Source of the DNA: Burkholderiales bacterium
GTDB lineage: Bacteria > Pseudomonadota > Gammaproteobacteria > Burkholderiales > Burkholderiaceae_C
Direction: 5' to 3'
Assembly (NCBI GenBank): GCA_006227785.1
Contig: SBFU01000118.1
Coordinates: forward strand, 1-8,067
Length of the DNA stretch: 8,067 nt
Shown: piece after piece, positions 1 through 8,067 of the stretch
Numbering within the stretch: position 1 is the stretch's first letter
Layout of the letters: the number at the start of each line of letters is the position of its first letter
Program-made: the position numbers and the translations under genes
The notes under the pieces: generated by a model
Databases searched by the model: none
Seen by the model: only the letters and a program-made list of their open reading frames with translations
Told to the model about the DNA's origin: nothing

Positions 1-130
1 CGACCGAAGGGTCAGCTCAAGCTTTGTCGCGCGAAGCCGTCACTGCGGAAGAGTCTGGTGGAGGAACCAAACTTCAGCTGCAAAATATTGATCCGCTTCG
101 GCCAAAATCCCAGCCAGCAATACCCGACTA
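1..130. other. Unassigned sequence downstream of phnY (window edge)
   Basis: This 130-nt stretch lies beyond the phnY stop codon. On the phn-operon strand I see no ATG and no start with a Shine-Dalgarno sequence. The only candidate, a GTG in the middle, runs into a stop after eight codons, so no further gene is tightly coupled to phnY. On the plus strand two frames are open from the window edge (positions 1-165 and 3-200). Both would overlap the phnY 3' end, and neither translation resembles a protein I recognise. A convergent gene ending here is possible but unsupported. No GC-rich hairpin followed by a T-run is visible, so the operon terminator may lie outside the window or be Rho-dependent. 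Confidence 0.4.
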
Positions 131-1576
131 CTACCATGGCAGCGAGAAGGTCTTGCAGTTTGTGAAGGATTTCATGGCCTCTTGCACGCCTTCCTTGTAG
201 CCGAGCCCCGAGTCCTTGATGCCACCGAAGGGCGTCAGCTCGATGCGGTAGCCCGGTACCTCCCACAGGTTCACCGAACCCACGTTGAGTTCACGCACAA
301 AACGCAGGGTGTCGTCCATACGGTTGGTGCAGAGGCCAGACGAGAGGCCGTAGGCAGTGCCGTTTGAGATGCGGATGGCATCGTCGACGTCCTTGAAGGT
401 CACGATGGGCGACACCGGACCGAACGTTTCCTCGCGCACTACCGTCATGTCAGGGCGCACACGGTCCAGCACGGTGGGCGCATACAACGCCCCTTCGCGC
501 TGGTTGCCTACCAGCAGGCGAGCGCCTTGTGCCACCGCTTCGTTCACCACCCGCTCGAAGTGCCGCGCTGCGGCCTCATCGATGACGGTGCCCATGTCGT
601 TGTGCCTGTCCATGGGATTGCCAAAGCGCCAGGCCCGGGTCTTGGCGACCACCCGCTCGGTGAAATCGGAGGCTATCTTTTCATGCACGAGCATGCGTTT
701 CACAGCAGTGCATCGCTGACCCGAGTTCTTGTAAGAACCTTGCACAGCGAGGTCGCTGGCCTTGTCCAGGTCGGCGTCGTCCATCACGATGAGCGGGTCG
801 TTACCACCTAGCTCCAACACCATGCGTCGGTACCCAGCCTTGGACGCGATGTATTTCCCGATGGACACCCCACCGGTGAAACTAATGAGCTCAACGTGCG
901 GGTTGGTCAGCAGCTCATCCGCAATCTCGCGCGGGTCACCCGTCACCACCTGCAGCATGGCTGGAGGCAAGCCGGCTTCATACAGCAGATCGGCAATCCA
1001 GTAGGCGGACAGAGGCACCTTCTCCGACGGTTTGAGCACCATGCGGTTGTTGGTGGCGATCGACGGGACAACCTTGTGTGCCACCTGGTTCATGGGGTGG
1101 TTGAAAGGCGTGATGGCAGTAATCACGCCCAGCAGCGGCTCGCGCATGGTGATCACCTTGCGCTGCTTGCCATGGGGTGTCAGGTCGCAGGAGAAAACCT
1201 GGCCATCGTCACGGAGTACCTCGCTGGCACCAAATCCCATGACGTCGGCGACGCGCCCGATCTCGTACAGGCTGTCTTTCTTGGACAAGCCGGATTCGGC
1301 CGTGATCAGGTCCGAGGCTTCCTCGGTGCGCTCACGCAAGAGCGCGGCGGCGCGCTGCAGGATAGCGGCGCGCTCGTACCGGGTGAGCGTGGCCTTATAC
1401 CTGCTGGCAATCTCGAACGCACGGCGCACGTCGTCCACACTGGCCATGGACACACGTCCAACGCGTTCGCCACTGTAGGGGTCCATCACGTCGATCCCCC
1501 GTGTGGCGCGCACACGCTCGCCACCGATACGCAGGGGTTCATCGCGAAAGAAAGGGCTTTCCAGTACAGCGTTCAT
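131..1576 (-). CDS. phnY: Phosphonoacetaldehyde dehydrogenase (NAD(P)-dependent ALDH superfamily)
   Basis: This is a 481-residue cytosolic aldehyde dehydrogenase that oxidises phosphonoacetaldehyde to phosphonoacetate, the step feeding PhnA. Seen directly: the ALDH fold signatures in order, with TPFNHP (oxyanion Asn159), KPSEK near 182-186, FTGG near 233-236, general base Glu255 in LELGGND, catalytic Cys289 in SGQRCT, and EETFGPVSP further on. Arg288 directly before the cysteine and His160 after Asn159 fit phosphonate-specific members, where basic residues hold the phosphonate; that role is family knowledge I could not verify here. The length matches the family (about 480). The ATG at 1576 overlaps the stop of the upstream alcohol dehydrogenase as ATGA, with GGAGG (1581-1585) 4 nt ahead, so translation is coupled. 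It is the last recognisable gene of the operon. Adjacency to phnA separates it from generic succinate-semialdehyde or lactaldehyde dehydrogenases. Confidence 0.93.
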   Translation of the reverse strand: MNAVLESPFFRDEPLRIGGERVRATRGIDVMDPYSGERVGRVSMASVDDVRRAFEIASRYKATLTRYERAAILQRAAALLRERTEEASDLITAESGLSKKDSLYEIGRVADVMGFGASEVLRDDGQVFSCDLTPHGKQRKVITMREPLLGVITAITPFNHPMNQVAHKVVPSIATNNRMVLKPSEKVPLSAYWIADLLYEAGLPPAMLQVVTGDPREIADELLTNPHVELISFTGGVSIGKYIASKAGYRRMVLELGGNDPLIVMDDADLDKASDLAVQGSYKNSGQRCTAVKRMLVHEKIASDFTERVVAKTRAWRFGNPMDRHNDMGTVIDEAAARHFERVVNEAVAQGARLLVGNQREGALYAPTVLDRVRPDMTVVREETFGPVSPIVTFKDVDDAIRISNGTAYGLSSGLCTNRMDDTLRFVRELNVGSVNLWEVPGYRIELTPFGGIKDSGLGYKEGVQEAMKSFTNCKTFSLPW

Positions 1577-2667
1577 GCGGCCTCCGTTTCGCTGCCAATG
1601 AAGTTGCGTCCACGCGCACCCGTCAGGGCGTTCGCCACCATGCGCTCGGCCTGTATGTCGTCAACACCGTAGTCGGTAAAGCGGGTGCGCACACCGAGAG
1701 ACTCGATGAACTCCTGCAGCCGCTGCTGGGCGCCGCCCAATGGACCCAACGCCTGGGTCAGCACGGCGTCGCGGTCGGCGCGTTGGCCAACGGCGCGCTC
1801 CAGCACCATGGGCAAAGAGAAGGAGCAGGCGATGCCGTGTGGTAGGCCGTAACGCAAGGTCATCTCGTATGAAATAGAGTGAGCCAGCGCCGTTCGGGTG
1901 TTGGAGAAGGCCATACCGGCCTTGAGCGCGGCCAGTGCCATGCCCGCGCGCAGTATTCTGTCGTCCAGCCGATGCATTAGCTTGGGCAGGACGTCCAGAA
2001 TCTCGTGCACTGCCGACACCGCGAAGGTGTCGGACACCGGGTTGGCGTTCACGTTCCAGATCGCCTCCAGGGCGTGCGACAGCGCATCCAGCCCGCTTTG
2101 CAGCGTGACCGAGGCGGGAAGTGACAGCATCAGCTCCGGGTCGATTAGGGCCGCGGTCGGCCAGGTTTGCGGCAGGTGCAGGGAGTGTTTGACCTGACGG
2201 CCGCGATCCCAGATGGTGGCCCAGGGCGTTACCTCGCTGCCGGTGCCGGCGGTGGTGGGCACGGCGATCAGCGTCTTGACCCGCGCCGGCACAAAGCCCT
2301 TGCCGCTGGCCAGACCTGACACGAGGTCATCGAAGCGCCCGCTGGCGCTGCCCACCATCAGCGCTTTGGCGGTGTCGATGGCGCTGCCGCCGCCCACGGC
2401 GATGATGACCTCGGCGCCTTGGTCGTTGGCCCAGAACGCCTCGTAGGGAGCAGCCAGTTCGGCCACGTCGGGGTTGGGGCGAACGTCATCCATCACGCCT
2501 GTCAGCGCGTCACCCAGCAGGGCTTCGATGCGCTGAATCAGGCCCAGATCGCGTGCTTCAGGAAAGGTAACCAACAGCGCGCGACGACCTTGCAACAGGT
2601 CGAACAGGCGCGACAGGGACCCTACCCCGTACACAGCGCGCACTGGGTTGAAGTACTCGTATGACAT
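1573..2667 (-). CDS. Phosphonate-associated iron-containing alcohol dehydrogenase (possible 2-hydroxyethylphosphonate dehydrogenase)
   Basis: This is a 364-residue group III (Fe-dependent) alcohol dehydrogenase, probably cytosolic. Seen directly: the nucleotide-binding GGGSAIDTAK (92-101), the TTAGTGSEVT segment (138-147), and the complete metal-ligand set Asp194, His198 (LDALSHALEA), His263 (ALAHS) and His277 (GLPHG), so the active site looks intact. The family known as phosphonate metabolism-associated iron-containing ADH is defined by this kind of neighbourhood. Related enzymes in phosphonate antibiotic pathways (PhpC, FomC) reduce phosphonoacetaldehyde to 2-hydroxyethylphosphonate. In this catabolic setting, immediately before phnY, the reverse direction (HEP oxidation to phosphonoacetaldehyde) is the natural inference but is not proven. 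The ATG at 2667 is 8 nt from the phnA stop, and an AGAGGA Shine-Dalgarno (2672-2677) overlaps that stop. Its 3' end overlaps phnY by 4 nt. An alternative role is reductive overflow of toxic phosphonoacetaldehyde. Confidence 0.9.
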   Translation of the reverse strand: MSYEYFNPVRAVYGVGSLSRLFDLLQGRRALLVTFPEARDLGLIQRIEALLGDALTGVMDDVRPNPDVAELAAPYEAFWANDQGAEVIIAVGGGSAIDTAKALMVGSASGRFDDLVSGLASGKGFVPARVKTLIAVPTTAGTGSEVTPWATIWDRGRQVKHSLHLPQTWPTAALIDPELMLSLPASVTLQSGLDALSHALEAIWNVNANPVSDTFAVSAVHEILDVLPKLMHRLDDRILRAGMALAALKAGMAFSNTRTALAHSISYEMTLRYGLPHGIACSFSLPMVLERAVGQRADRDAVLTQALGPLGGAQQRLQEFIESLGVRTRFTDYGVDDIQAERMVANALTGARGRNFIGSETEAA

Positions 2668-2675
2668 GGTTTCCT

Positions 2676-4733
<2,058 letters not shown>

Positions 4734-5546
4734 TCAGACCTCCTCCAGTGCCAGACCGCGCAGGGGAGCGGCAGCCATCGACGCCACGCGGCTGGCTGCT
4801 GAGTGCTGGCCTTCATCCAGACCGGGGTAGATGCGGTGCAGGATGTTTTCGGTGAGCTGCTGAGGGCCGCCCTCGAAAACGATGCGCCCACCCGACACGC
4901 CGACGATGCGTTCGCCGAATTCGCGGGCGTAGTCGATCTGGTGCAGGTTGCACACCACGGTGATGCCCAGTTCCCGGCTGGCCTGCTTGAGGTAGTTCAG
5001 CACGGTTCGCGAGGTCTTGGGATCCAGACTGGCCACGGGTTCGTCTGCCAGGATGATCTTGGGCTGCTGCGCCAGCGCACGTGCGATGCCCACGCGCTGC
5101 TTCTGTCCACCAGACAGGGTGTCGGTGCGCAATTCAGACTTGTCTTCCAACTCCACACGACGCAGGCATTCGCGTGCAATCGCAATGTCCTTCTGCGGAA
5201 AGACCTGCAGCCACGACAGCACGGCAGGCATGGATCCCAGGCGCCCGGTCAACACGTTCTTTTGCACCGACAGACGCGGCACCACGTTGTAGTGCTGGAA
5301 GATCATGGCAACCTTGCGCCGTACCCGGCGCAGGCTGGAGGTTTCGGCGGTGACTGCCTTGCCGTCCACCTCGATGGCGCCCTGGGTCGGGTCACATAGG
5401 CGGTTGATACAGCGCAGAAGCGTGGATTTGCCGGCCCCCGAGGGGCCGAGCACGACGAGGAACTCGCCAGGGGCAACGTCGAGGTCGATGCCCTTGAGGG
5501 CTTCGAAGTCGCCGTAGCGTTTGGTCAGGCCACGGATATGGATCAC
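4734..5546 (-). CDS. phnC: Phosphonate ABC transporter ATP-binding protein PhnC
   Basis: This is a 270-residue ABC ATPase that powers PhnE. Every catalytic element is visible: Walker [10 protein letters not shown] (34-42), Q-loop Gln84 (IFQH), signature LSGGQ (144-148), Walker B ILADEP (165-170), D-loop SLD (173-175) and switch His202 (CNLHQ). The [10 protein letters not shown] stretch after the Q-loop and the NLHQIDYA ending of the H-loop are typical of the PhnC subfamily. The start is a GTG at 5546, overlapping the phnD stop as GTGA, with GAGGA (5554-5558) 7 nt upstream; a nearby ATG is out of frame and hits a stop after two codons. About 20 Ala/Arg-rich residues follow the conserved domain at the C-terminus. 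Its coding end carries the phnE ribosome-binding site. Confidence 0.94.
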   Translation of the reverse strand: MIHIRGLTKRYGDFEALKGIDLDVAPGEFLVVLGPSGAGKSTLLRCINRLCDPTQGAIEVDGKAVTAETSSLRRVRRKVAMIFQHYNVVPRLSVQKNVLTGRLGSMPAVLSWLQVFPQKDIAIARECLRRVELEDKSELRTDTLSGGQKQRVGIARALAQQPKIILADEPVASLDPKTSRTVLNYLKQASRELGITVVCNLHQIDYAREFGERIVGVSGGRIVFEGGPQQLTENILHRIYPGLDEGQHSAASRVASMAAAPLRGLALEEV

Positions 5547-6421
5547 TTCATTTTCCTCAGGTCGAGGTTGAGGGCCCTGGCTGTCTCGCGGATGACGTTG
5601 TAGGCCGCGTCATTGGTGGGATGAAAGCCGTTGAGCTCCCCCTGGTCAGACCAGGGAATGTTTTTCACTTCGAGAAAGGCAGCCTGCACGCGCCGTTTGA
5701 GTTCGGGGTCCAGGTCCTTGCGCCAGACTGTGGGCGACTCCGGAATGGGGTCCGACTTCCAGACCACCACCAAGTCTTCGCGCTTGGCCAGGTTTTTGGC
5801 GATAGCGGCATCCAAGATGCGGTCTGCGATCGCCACGGCGTCCACTTTGCCGTTCTGTACCGCCACCGCGTTGGAGTCGTGAGAACCCGAGAAGATGACG
5901 CGCCCGAAATCCTTGTCGGGGTTGAAGCCGGCCTTGATGAGGCCAGCCTTGGGGAACAGGTGACCCGAGGTCGAGGTGGGGTCGACGAAGGCAAAGGTCT
6001 TGCCCTTGAGATCGGCCACCGTCTTGATGCCACTGTCCTTGCGGGCGATAACGAGCGAGTGGTAGGAGGTGCGGCCGGCCTTCTTGGTCTCGGCCACAGC
6101 AAAGGCCTCGATGTCGGCTACCGTCGTTCCCAGCACGTAGGAGAATGGGCCAAGGTAGGCAACGTCAAGGCGTTTGCTGCGCAAGGCCTCGATCACGCCG
6201 TTGTAGTCGGCGGCGACGAACGGTCGCACCGGCATGCCTAGGGCCTTGGCCAGCATGTCCATCATGGCCTGGCTATTGGCGATCATGGCGCGTGAATCCT
6301 CCGAGGGAATCAGCCCTACGGTCAGCGCATTGTTGGCGCGTGCGCTGGGCGCCAAGCCCAGCAAGGGAGCGCCGAGCACTGCGGGCGCAGCGACGATTAG
6401 GGAGCGACGGGATAGTTTCAT
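5543..6421 (-). CDS. phnD: Phosphonate ABC transporter periplasmic substrate-binding protein PhnD
   Basis: This 292-residue periplasmic binding protein captures the phosphonate for PhnE/PhnC and is the first gene of the operon. Seen directly: an N-terminal export signal with twin arginines (SRRSLIV, 4-10), a hydrophobic Ala/Leu-rich core and probable cleavage after ARA (Ala29); the RR pair suggests Tat export, though Sec is possible. The body has the family motifs LDVAYLGPFSYV (85-96), DPTSTSGHLFP (147-157, phosphonate oxyanion contacts in the family), SGSHDSNAVAVQNGKVDAVA (178-197) and SDPIPESP (223-230). ATG at 6421 has GGAG (6429-6432) 7 nt upstream. Gene order D-C-E differs from the commoner C-D-E. 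Ligand specificity (AEP, HEP or phosphonoacetate) cannot be read with certainty from sequence alone. Confidence 0.92.
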   Translation of the reverse strand: MKLSRRSLIVAAPAVLGAPLLGLAPSARANNALTVGLIPSEDSRAMIANSQAMMDMLAKALGMPVRPFVAADYNGVIEALRSKRLDVAYLGPFSYVLGTTVADIEAFAVAETKKAGRTSYHSLVIARKDSGIKTVADLKGKTFAFVDPTSTSGHLFPKAGLIKAGFNPDKDFGRVIFSGSHDSNAVAVQNGKVDAVAIADRILDAAIAKNLAKREDLVVVWKSDPIPESPTVWRKDLDPELKRRVQAAFLEVKNIPWSDQGELNGFHPTNDAAYNVIRETARALNLDLRKMK

Positions 6422-6517
6422 TGGGTGTCTCCAGGTTGCGGAATGTCAGTCCGTCAGGTTTTGGGCGCCACATTGCCGATCCGTGACGCTGGGCCTGACT
6501 GTCTGCCTCAAAATAAC

Positions 6518-6552
6518 ATTGGTCCAATACAAGTTTTTGGGCTTTTGTATTG
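6518..6552. promoter_or_regulatory. Candidate LysR-type operator: interlocking inverted repeats
   Basis: Two palindromes interlock. The first is ATTGG-T-CCAAT (6518-6528). The second is a perfect 8-bp inverted repeat, CAATACAA (6525-6532) and TTGTATTG (6545-6552), separated by 12 nt. The half-site centres are 20 bp apart, close to two helical turns, which suits two dimer faces of a LysR-type tetramer. The shared CAAT(A) core gives three related half-sites. Position supports function: it sits between the divergent genes, overlaps the predicted -35 of the LysR gene (autoregulation) and lies about 100 bp upstream of phnD. Binding is inferred. The spacing is wider than the classical T-N11-A box. 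Confidence 0.5.
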
Positions 6553-6566
6553 CTTTTCTATATAGT
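6537..6566 (+). promoter_or_regulatory. Possible sigma-70 promoter for the LysR gene
   Basis: A -10-like TATAGT (6561-6566, five of six matches to TATAAT) is preceded at 18-nt spacing by TTGGGC (6537-6542, only TTG matching). Transcription would start near 6573, leaving a leader of about 23 nt. The -35 lies inside the inverted repeat, so regulator binding would be expected to repress this promoter, the usual LysR autoregulation pattern. The weak -35 keeps confidence low. Confidence 0.35.
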
Positions 6567-6595
6567 TTCACAGGGTTATTACCGAGCACGCCGAT

Positions 6596-7459
6596 ATGCG
6601 TTTGACTCAACTGCGTTCCTTCCATGCTGTAGCCACCACCGGCAGCTTCACGCGTGCAGCACAGAGCCTGCATGTGAGCCAACCCACCATCACCACCCAG
6701 GTGGCGCAGCTGGAGGCGCTCTACAAGGTGGAGCTCTTCCACCGCGCAGGGCGGCGCGTACAGCCCACCGAGATTGGCGAGCGACTGCTGCTGCTGTCGC
6801 GCCAGATCTTCGGGCTGGAGGCCGAGGCCTTGCAGTTGTTGCGTGAGACTGGGGAGCTACGTTCCGGGCATCTGCGGGTGGCTGCGGTGGGGCCGTCACA
6901 TGCCACGCGCATGCTAGTGGCGTTCAACCAGCGTTATCCTGGCGTCAAGATTTCTGTGACCACAGGCAACTCGCAGGATGTACTGGATCGCTTGCTCGAC
7001 TACAGCGCGGACATCGGCGTGCTGGCGCAGCTGTCAAGTGACCGCCGTTTTGTCTCAGTGCCCTACAGCGAACACCCGGTGGTGATCTTCTGTGCCCAAG
7101 GCCACCGCTTCGCACGGCGTCGTAGCATCCGGACTGCCGAACTCGCGGGCGAAAGGCTCATCCTGCGCGAGCAGGGCTCCACCACCCGCATGGCTCTGGA
7201 ATCGGCGCTGCGAGAAGCGGCGGTCGAACCCGACGTGGTGATGGAAGTGGCCAGCCGGGAAATCATCCGCGAGGCGGTGATTCAGGGCGTGGGCGTTGCG
7301 GCGGTATCAGACGTAGAGTTCGTGCCCGGTGCAGGCCTGCACGCGGTGCGCATCAACGACGCGCACGTGACGACTGCGGCCCATGTGGCCTGCCTAGCAG
7401 AGCGACGCAACAGCCGGATGGTGCGCGCCTTTTTCGAGGTCATCGGAAAAGCCGATTGA
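6596..7459 (+). CDS. LysR-family regulator of the phosphonate operon
   Basis: This is a 287-residue LysR-type regulator. Seen directly: an N-terminal winged helix-turn-helix (about residues 1-60, with GSFTRAAQSLHVSQPTITTQ spanning the helices and PTEIGE closing the wing), a linker helix (about 62-90), and a periplasmic-binding-protein-like effector domain starting at GHLRVAAVGPSHA (91-103). It most resembles the LysR subfamily associated with aminoethylphosphonate catabolism. Divergent placement opposite phnD strongly suggests it activates phnDCEA-ADH-phnY in response to a phosphonate ligand. The ATG at 6596 has no good Shine-Dalgarno, suggesting low expression. The effector could be HEP, AEP, phosphonoacetaldehyde or phosphonoacetate; the sequence does not say. 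Confidence 0.93.
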   Translation: MRLTQLRSFHAVATTGSFTRAAQSLHVSQPTITTQVAQLEALYKVELFHRAGRRVQPTEIGERLLLLSRQIFGLEAEALQLLRETGELRSGHLRVAAVGPSHATRMLVAFNQRYPGVKISVTTGNSQDVLDRLLDYSADIGVLAQLSSDRRFVSVPYSEHPVVIFCAQGHRFARRRSIRTAELAGERLILREQGSTTRMALESALREAAVEPDVVMEVASREIIREAVIQGVGVAAVSDVEFVPGAGLHAVRINDAHVTTAAHVACLAERRNSRMVRAFFEVIGKAD

Positions 7460-7508
7460 TTGCTGAATCATTGCGGTCATTCGCGCCGGCAAGCCGCTGT
7501 GCCATGTT

Positions 7509-7604
7509 TCAGATCGACCTACCTTGCCGTAAATGAAGTTGACCGGTCTTGATGGTGAAGCGGTCGCTGGTGTGGTTGATCACTGAAACGCAGCTGCCGA
7601 TCAT
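7509..7604 (-). CDS. Possible 31-residue small ORF
   Basis: A 31-codon frame on the minus strand starts with ATG at 7604 and is preceded by GAGGAG (7610-7615) with a 5-nt spacer, an unusually good ribosome-binding site for otherwise empty sequence. The predicted peptide begins MIGSCVSVINHTSDRF and ends in a basic stretch. It has no membrane segment or signal peptide and resembles nothing I recognise. It may be the N-terminus of a decayed gene, a small peptide downstream of the crotonase gene, or chance. Confidence 0.15.
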   Translation of the reverse strand: MIGSCVSVINHTSDRFTIKTGQLHLRQGRSI

Positions 7605-7630
7605 CGCTACTCCTCAGACCGACGTCCCTG

Positions 7631-7660
7631 AGTGACTAAGTCCAGCCTTTTTCAGTCACT
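7631..7660. repeat. Perfect 7-bp inverted repeat with 16-nt loop
   Basis: AGTGACT (7631-7637) pairs perfectly with AGTCACT (7654-7660). One G-T and one T-A pair can extend the stem outward. The T-run lies in the loop rather than after the stem, and the stem is only moderately GC, so this is a poor Rho-independent terminator. It may be a protein site, a weak RNA hairpin for the convergent transcripts, or a relic of a mobile element. Confidence 0.3.
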
Positions 7661-7719
7661 TACCCGTAAAGATGCACCCTTAAATGCAGCTACCAGACAA
7701 CGGCAGCCGCCCAAGCCCC

Positions 7720-8067
7720 TCACACCTTCGAAAAATCCGGCTTGCGCCGCTCCATGAAGGCACCGAAGGCTTCGCGGGCGGCCGGCTCGCGCAGCATGCG
7801 GCCGAAGTGCTCGCCTTCTTCGGCCATGACGGTCATGACCTGTTTCATCTGGCCCTGCTTCATCAGGCGCTTGGTGGCCACCAGGGAGCTCAGCGGCTTG
7901 GCCGCCAGCTTGCGGGCCGTCTGCTGGGCCACGGCCGCCGCCTCGGACGGCGGCACCACCCGGTTGACCAGGCCCACCTCCAGCGCGGCCTCGGCCATGA
8001 AGGGCTCGCCCAGCAGCAGGGCCTCGGCGGCGCGGTGGTAGCCGAACATCTGCGGCACCAGCAGGCT
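7720..8067 (-). CDS. Enoyl-CoA hydratase/isomerase (crotonase) family protein, C-terminal part
   Basis: This is the last 115 codons of a crotonase-superfamily gene. The frame runs uninterrupted to the window edge, so the start lies outside; the in-frame GTG at 8058 is only an internal codon. Seen directly: the conserved C-terminal half, with GYHRAAEALLLGEPF followed by GLVNRVVP (the usual end of the core fold), then the amphipathic helices of the trimerisation region (SLVATKRLMK) and a typical ending with AFGAFMERRKPDF. The oxyanion-hole and catalytic Glu regions lie upstream and are not visible, so the exact reaction (hydratase, isomerase or other CoA chemistry) cannot be assigned. Its coding sequence is more GC-rich at third positions than the phn operon. 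No functional link to phosphonate use is apparent. Confidence 0.9.
   Translation of the reverse strand, partial: SLLVPQMFGYHRAAEALLLGEPFMAEAALEVGLVNRVVPPSEAAAVAQQTARKLAAKPLSSLVATKRLMKQGQMKQVMTVMAEEGEHFGRMLREPAAREAFGAFMERRKPDFSKV

Larger units (their letters stand above)
6422..6595. promoter_or_regulatory. Divergent control region between phnD and the LysR gene
   Basis: This 174-bp region must hold both promoters. Its LysR-proximal half is AT-rich and palindromic, while the phnD-proximal half is GC-rich leader. Toward phnD I see no strong sigma-70 promoter. The best is TTGGAC (6522-6527, minus strand) with GACAGT 18 nt further on (6498-6503), a weak pair as expected for a LysR-activated promoter. 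Short GTCAG motifs recur (6445-6449 and 6453-6457 on plus, inverted at 6495-6499); their meaning is unknown. No pair of CTGTCAT-type repeats at 11-bp spacing was found, so a Pho box is not supported. Confidence 0.7.
7460..7719. other. Gene-poor junction between the LysR gene and the crotonase gene
   Basis: This is a 260-nt tail-to-tail gap between convergent genes. Its base composition is visibly less GC-rich than either neighbour. It contains one tiny minus-strand reading frame with a good ribosome-binding site (7509-7604) and one perfect 7-bp inverted repeat (7631-7660), both listed separately. I see no convincing intrinsic terminator for either neighbour, no RNA gene and no recognisable insertion-sequence end. 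It marks the right boundary of the phosphonate cluster. Confidence 0.5.

Noticed and set aside
2..13. GACC-GAAG-GGTC hairpin near the left edge as the operon terminator
   Set aside because: The four-base stem is too short, has no following T-run, and lies more than 100 nt from phnY.
896..1672. 258-codon plus-strand frame antisense to phnY
   Set aside because: It is a shadow of high-GC coding on the other strand: no ribosome-binding site, composition rich in His/Gly/Arg, no recognisable domain, and fully covered by a clear ALDH gene.
4803..5399. 198-codon plus-strand frame opposite phnC
   Set aside because: It is an antisense shadow of an ABC ATPase with all motifs intact, and has no start signal or domain of its own.
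6445..6499. Repeated GTCAG motifs in the phnD leader as a Pho box
   Set aside because: The spacing (8 bp between direct copies) and sequence do not match tandem CTGTCAT repeats at 11 bp.
7457..7470. TGATT-GCTG-AATCA hairpin at the end of the LysR gene as a terminator
   Set aside because: It has only five AT-rich base pairs, overlaps the stop codon and has no T-run.

Overview
The window looks like a chromosomal segment of a high-GC betaproteobacterium, most likely Burkholderiales/Comamonadaceae. This is inferred from protein character, codon use and the gene set; nothing in the window, such as an rRNA, fixes the taxon. It is dominated by one compact phosphonate-utilisation operon on the minus strand (6421 down to 131), with a divergent LysR-family regulator (6596-7459, plus strand).

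Layout, right to left in the direction of transcription: a 174-bp divergent control region (6422-6595); phnD (periplasmic phosphonate-binding protein); phnC (ATPase); phnE (permease); phnA (phosphonoacetate hydrolase, alkaline-phosphatase superfamily); an iron-containing alcohol dehydrogenase; and phnY (phosphonoacetaldehyde dehydrogenase). Every junction overlaps or is at most 8 nt wide (GTGA, 1 nt, TGATG, 8 nt, ATGA), so uptake and catabolism are almost certainly one transcript with coupled translation. The flanks are a 130-nt non-coding or unassigned stretch at the left edge, and at the right a gene-poor 260-nt gap followed by the 3' end of a crotonase (enoyl-CoA hydratase) gene that runs off the window.

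How the genes work together: PhnDCE imports a small phosphonate. PhnY oxidises phosphonoacetaldehyde to phosphonoacetate, and PhnA cleaves the C-P bond to give acetate and phosphate. In the textbook version of this route, phosphonoacetaldehyde is made from 2-aminoethylphosphonate (AEP) by the transaminase PhnW. No PhnW is visible here. Its place is taken by the alcohol dehydrogenase, co-translated with phnY. The simplest reading is a 2-hydroxyethylphosphonate (HEP) branch: HEP to phosphonoacetaldehyde (Fe-ADH) to phosphonoacetate (PhnY) to acetate plus Pi (PhnA). The alcohol dehydrogenase is recognisable as a phosphonate-associated subfamily, but its substrate is inferred. This is the best candidate for an under-described system in the window.

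The control region holds a perfect 8-bp inverted repeat with half-site centres 20 bp apart, plus an overlapping ATTGG/CCAAT palindrome. These are good candidates for the LysR operator. No convincing Pho box was seen, which fits substrate-induced rather than phosphate-starvation control.
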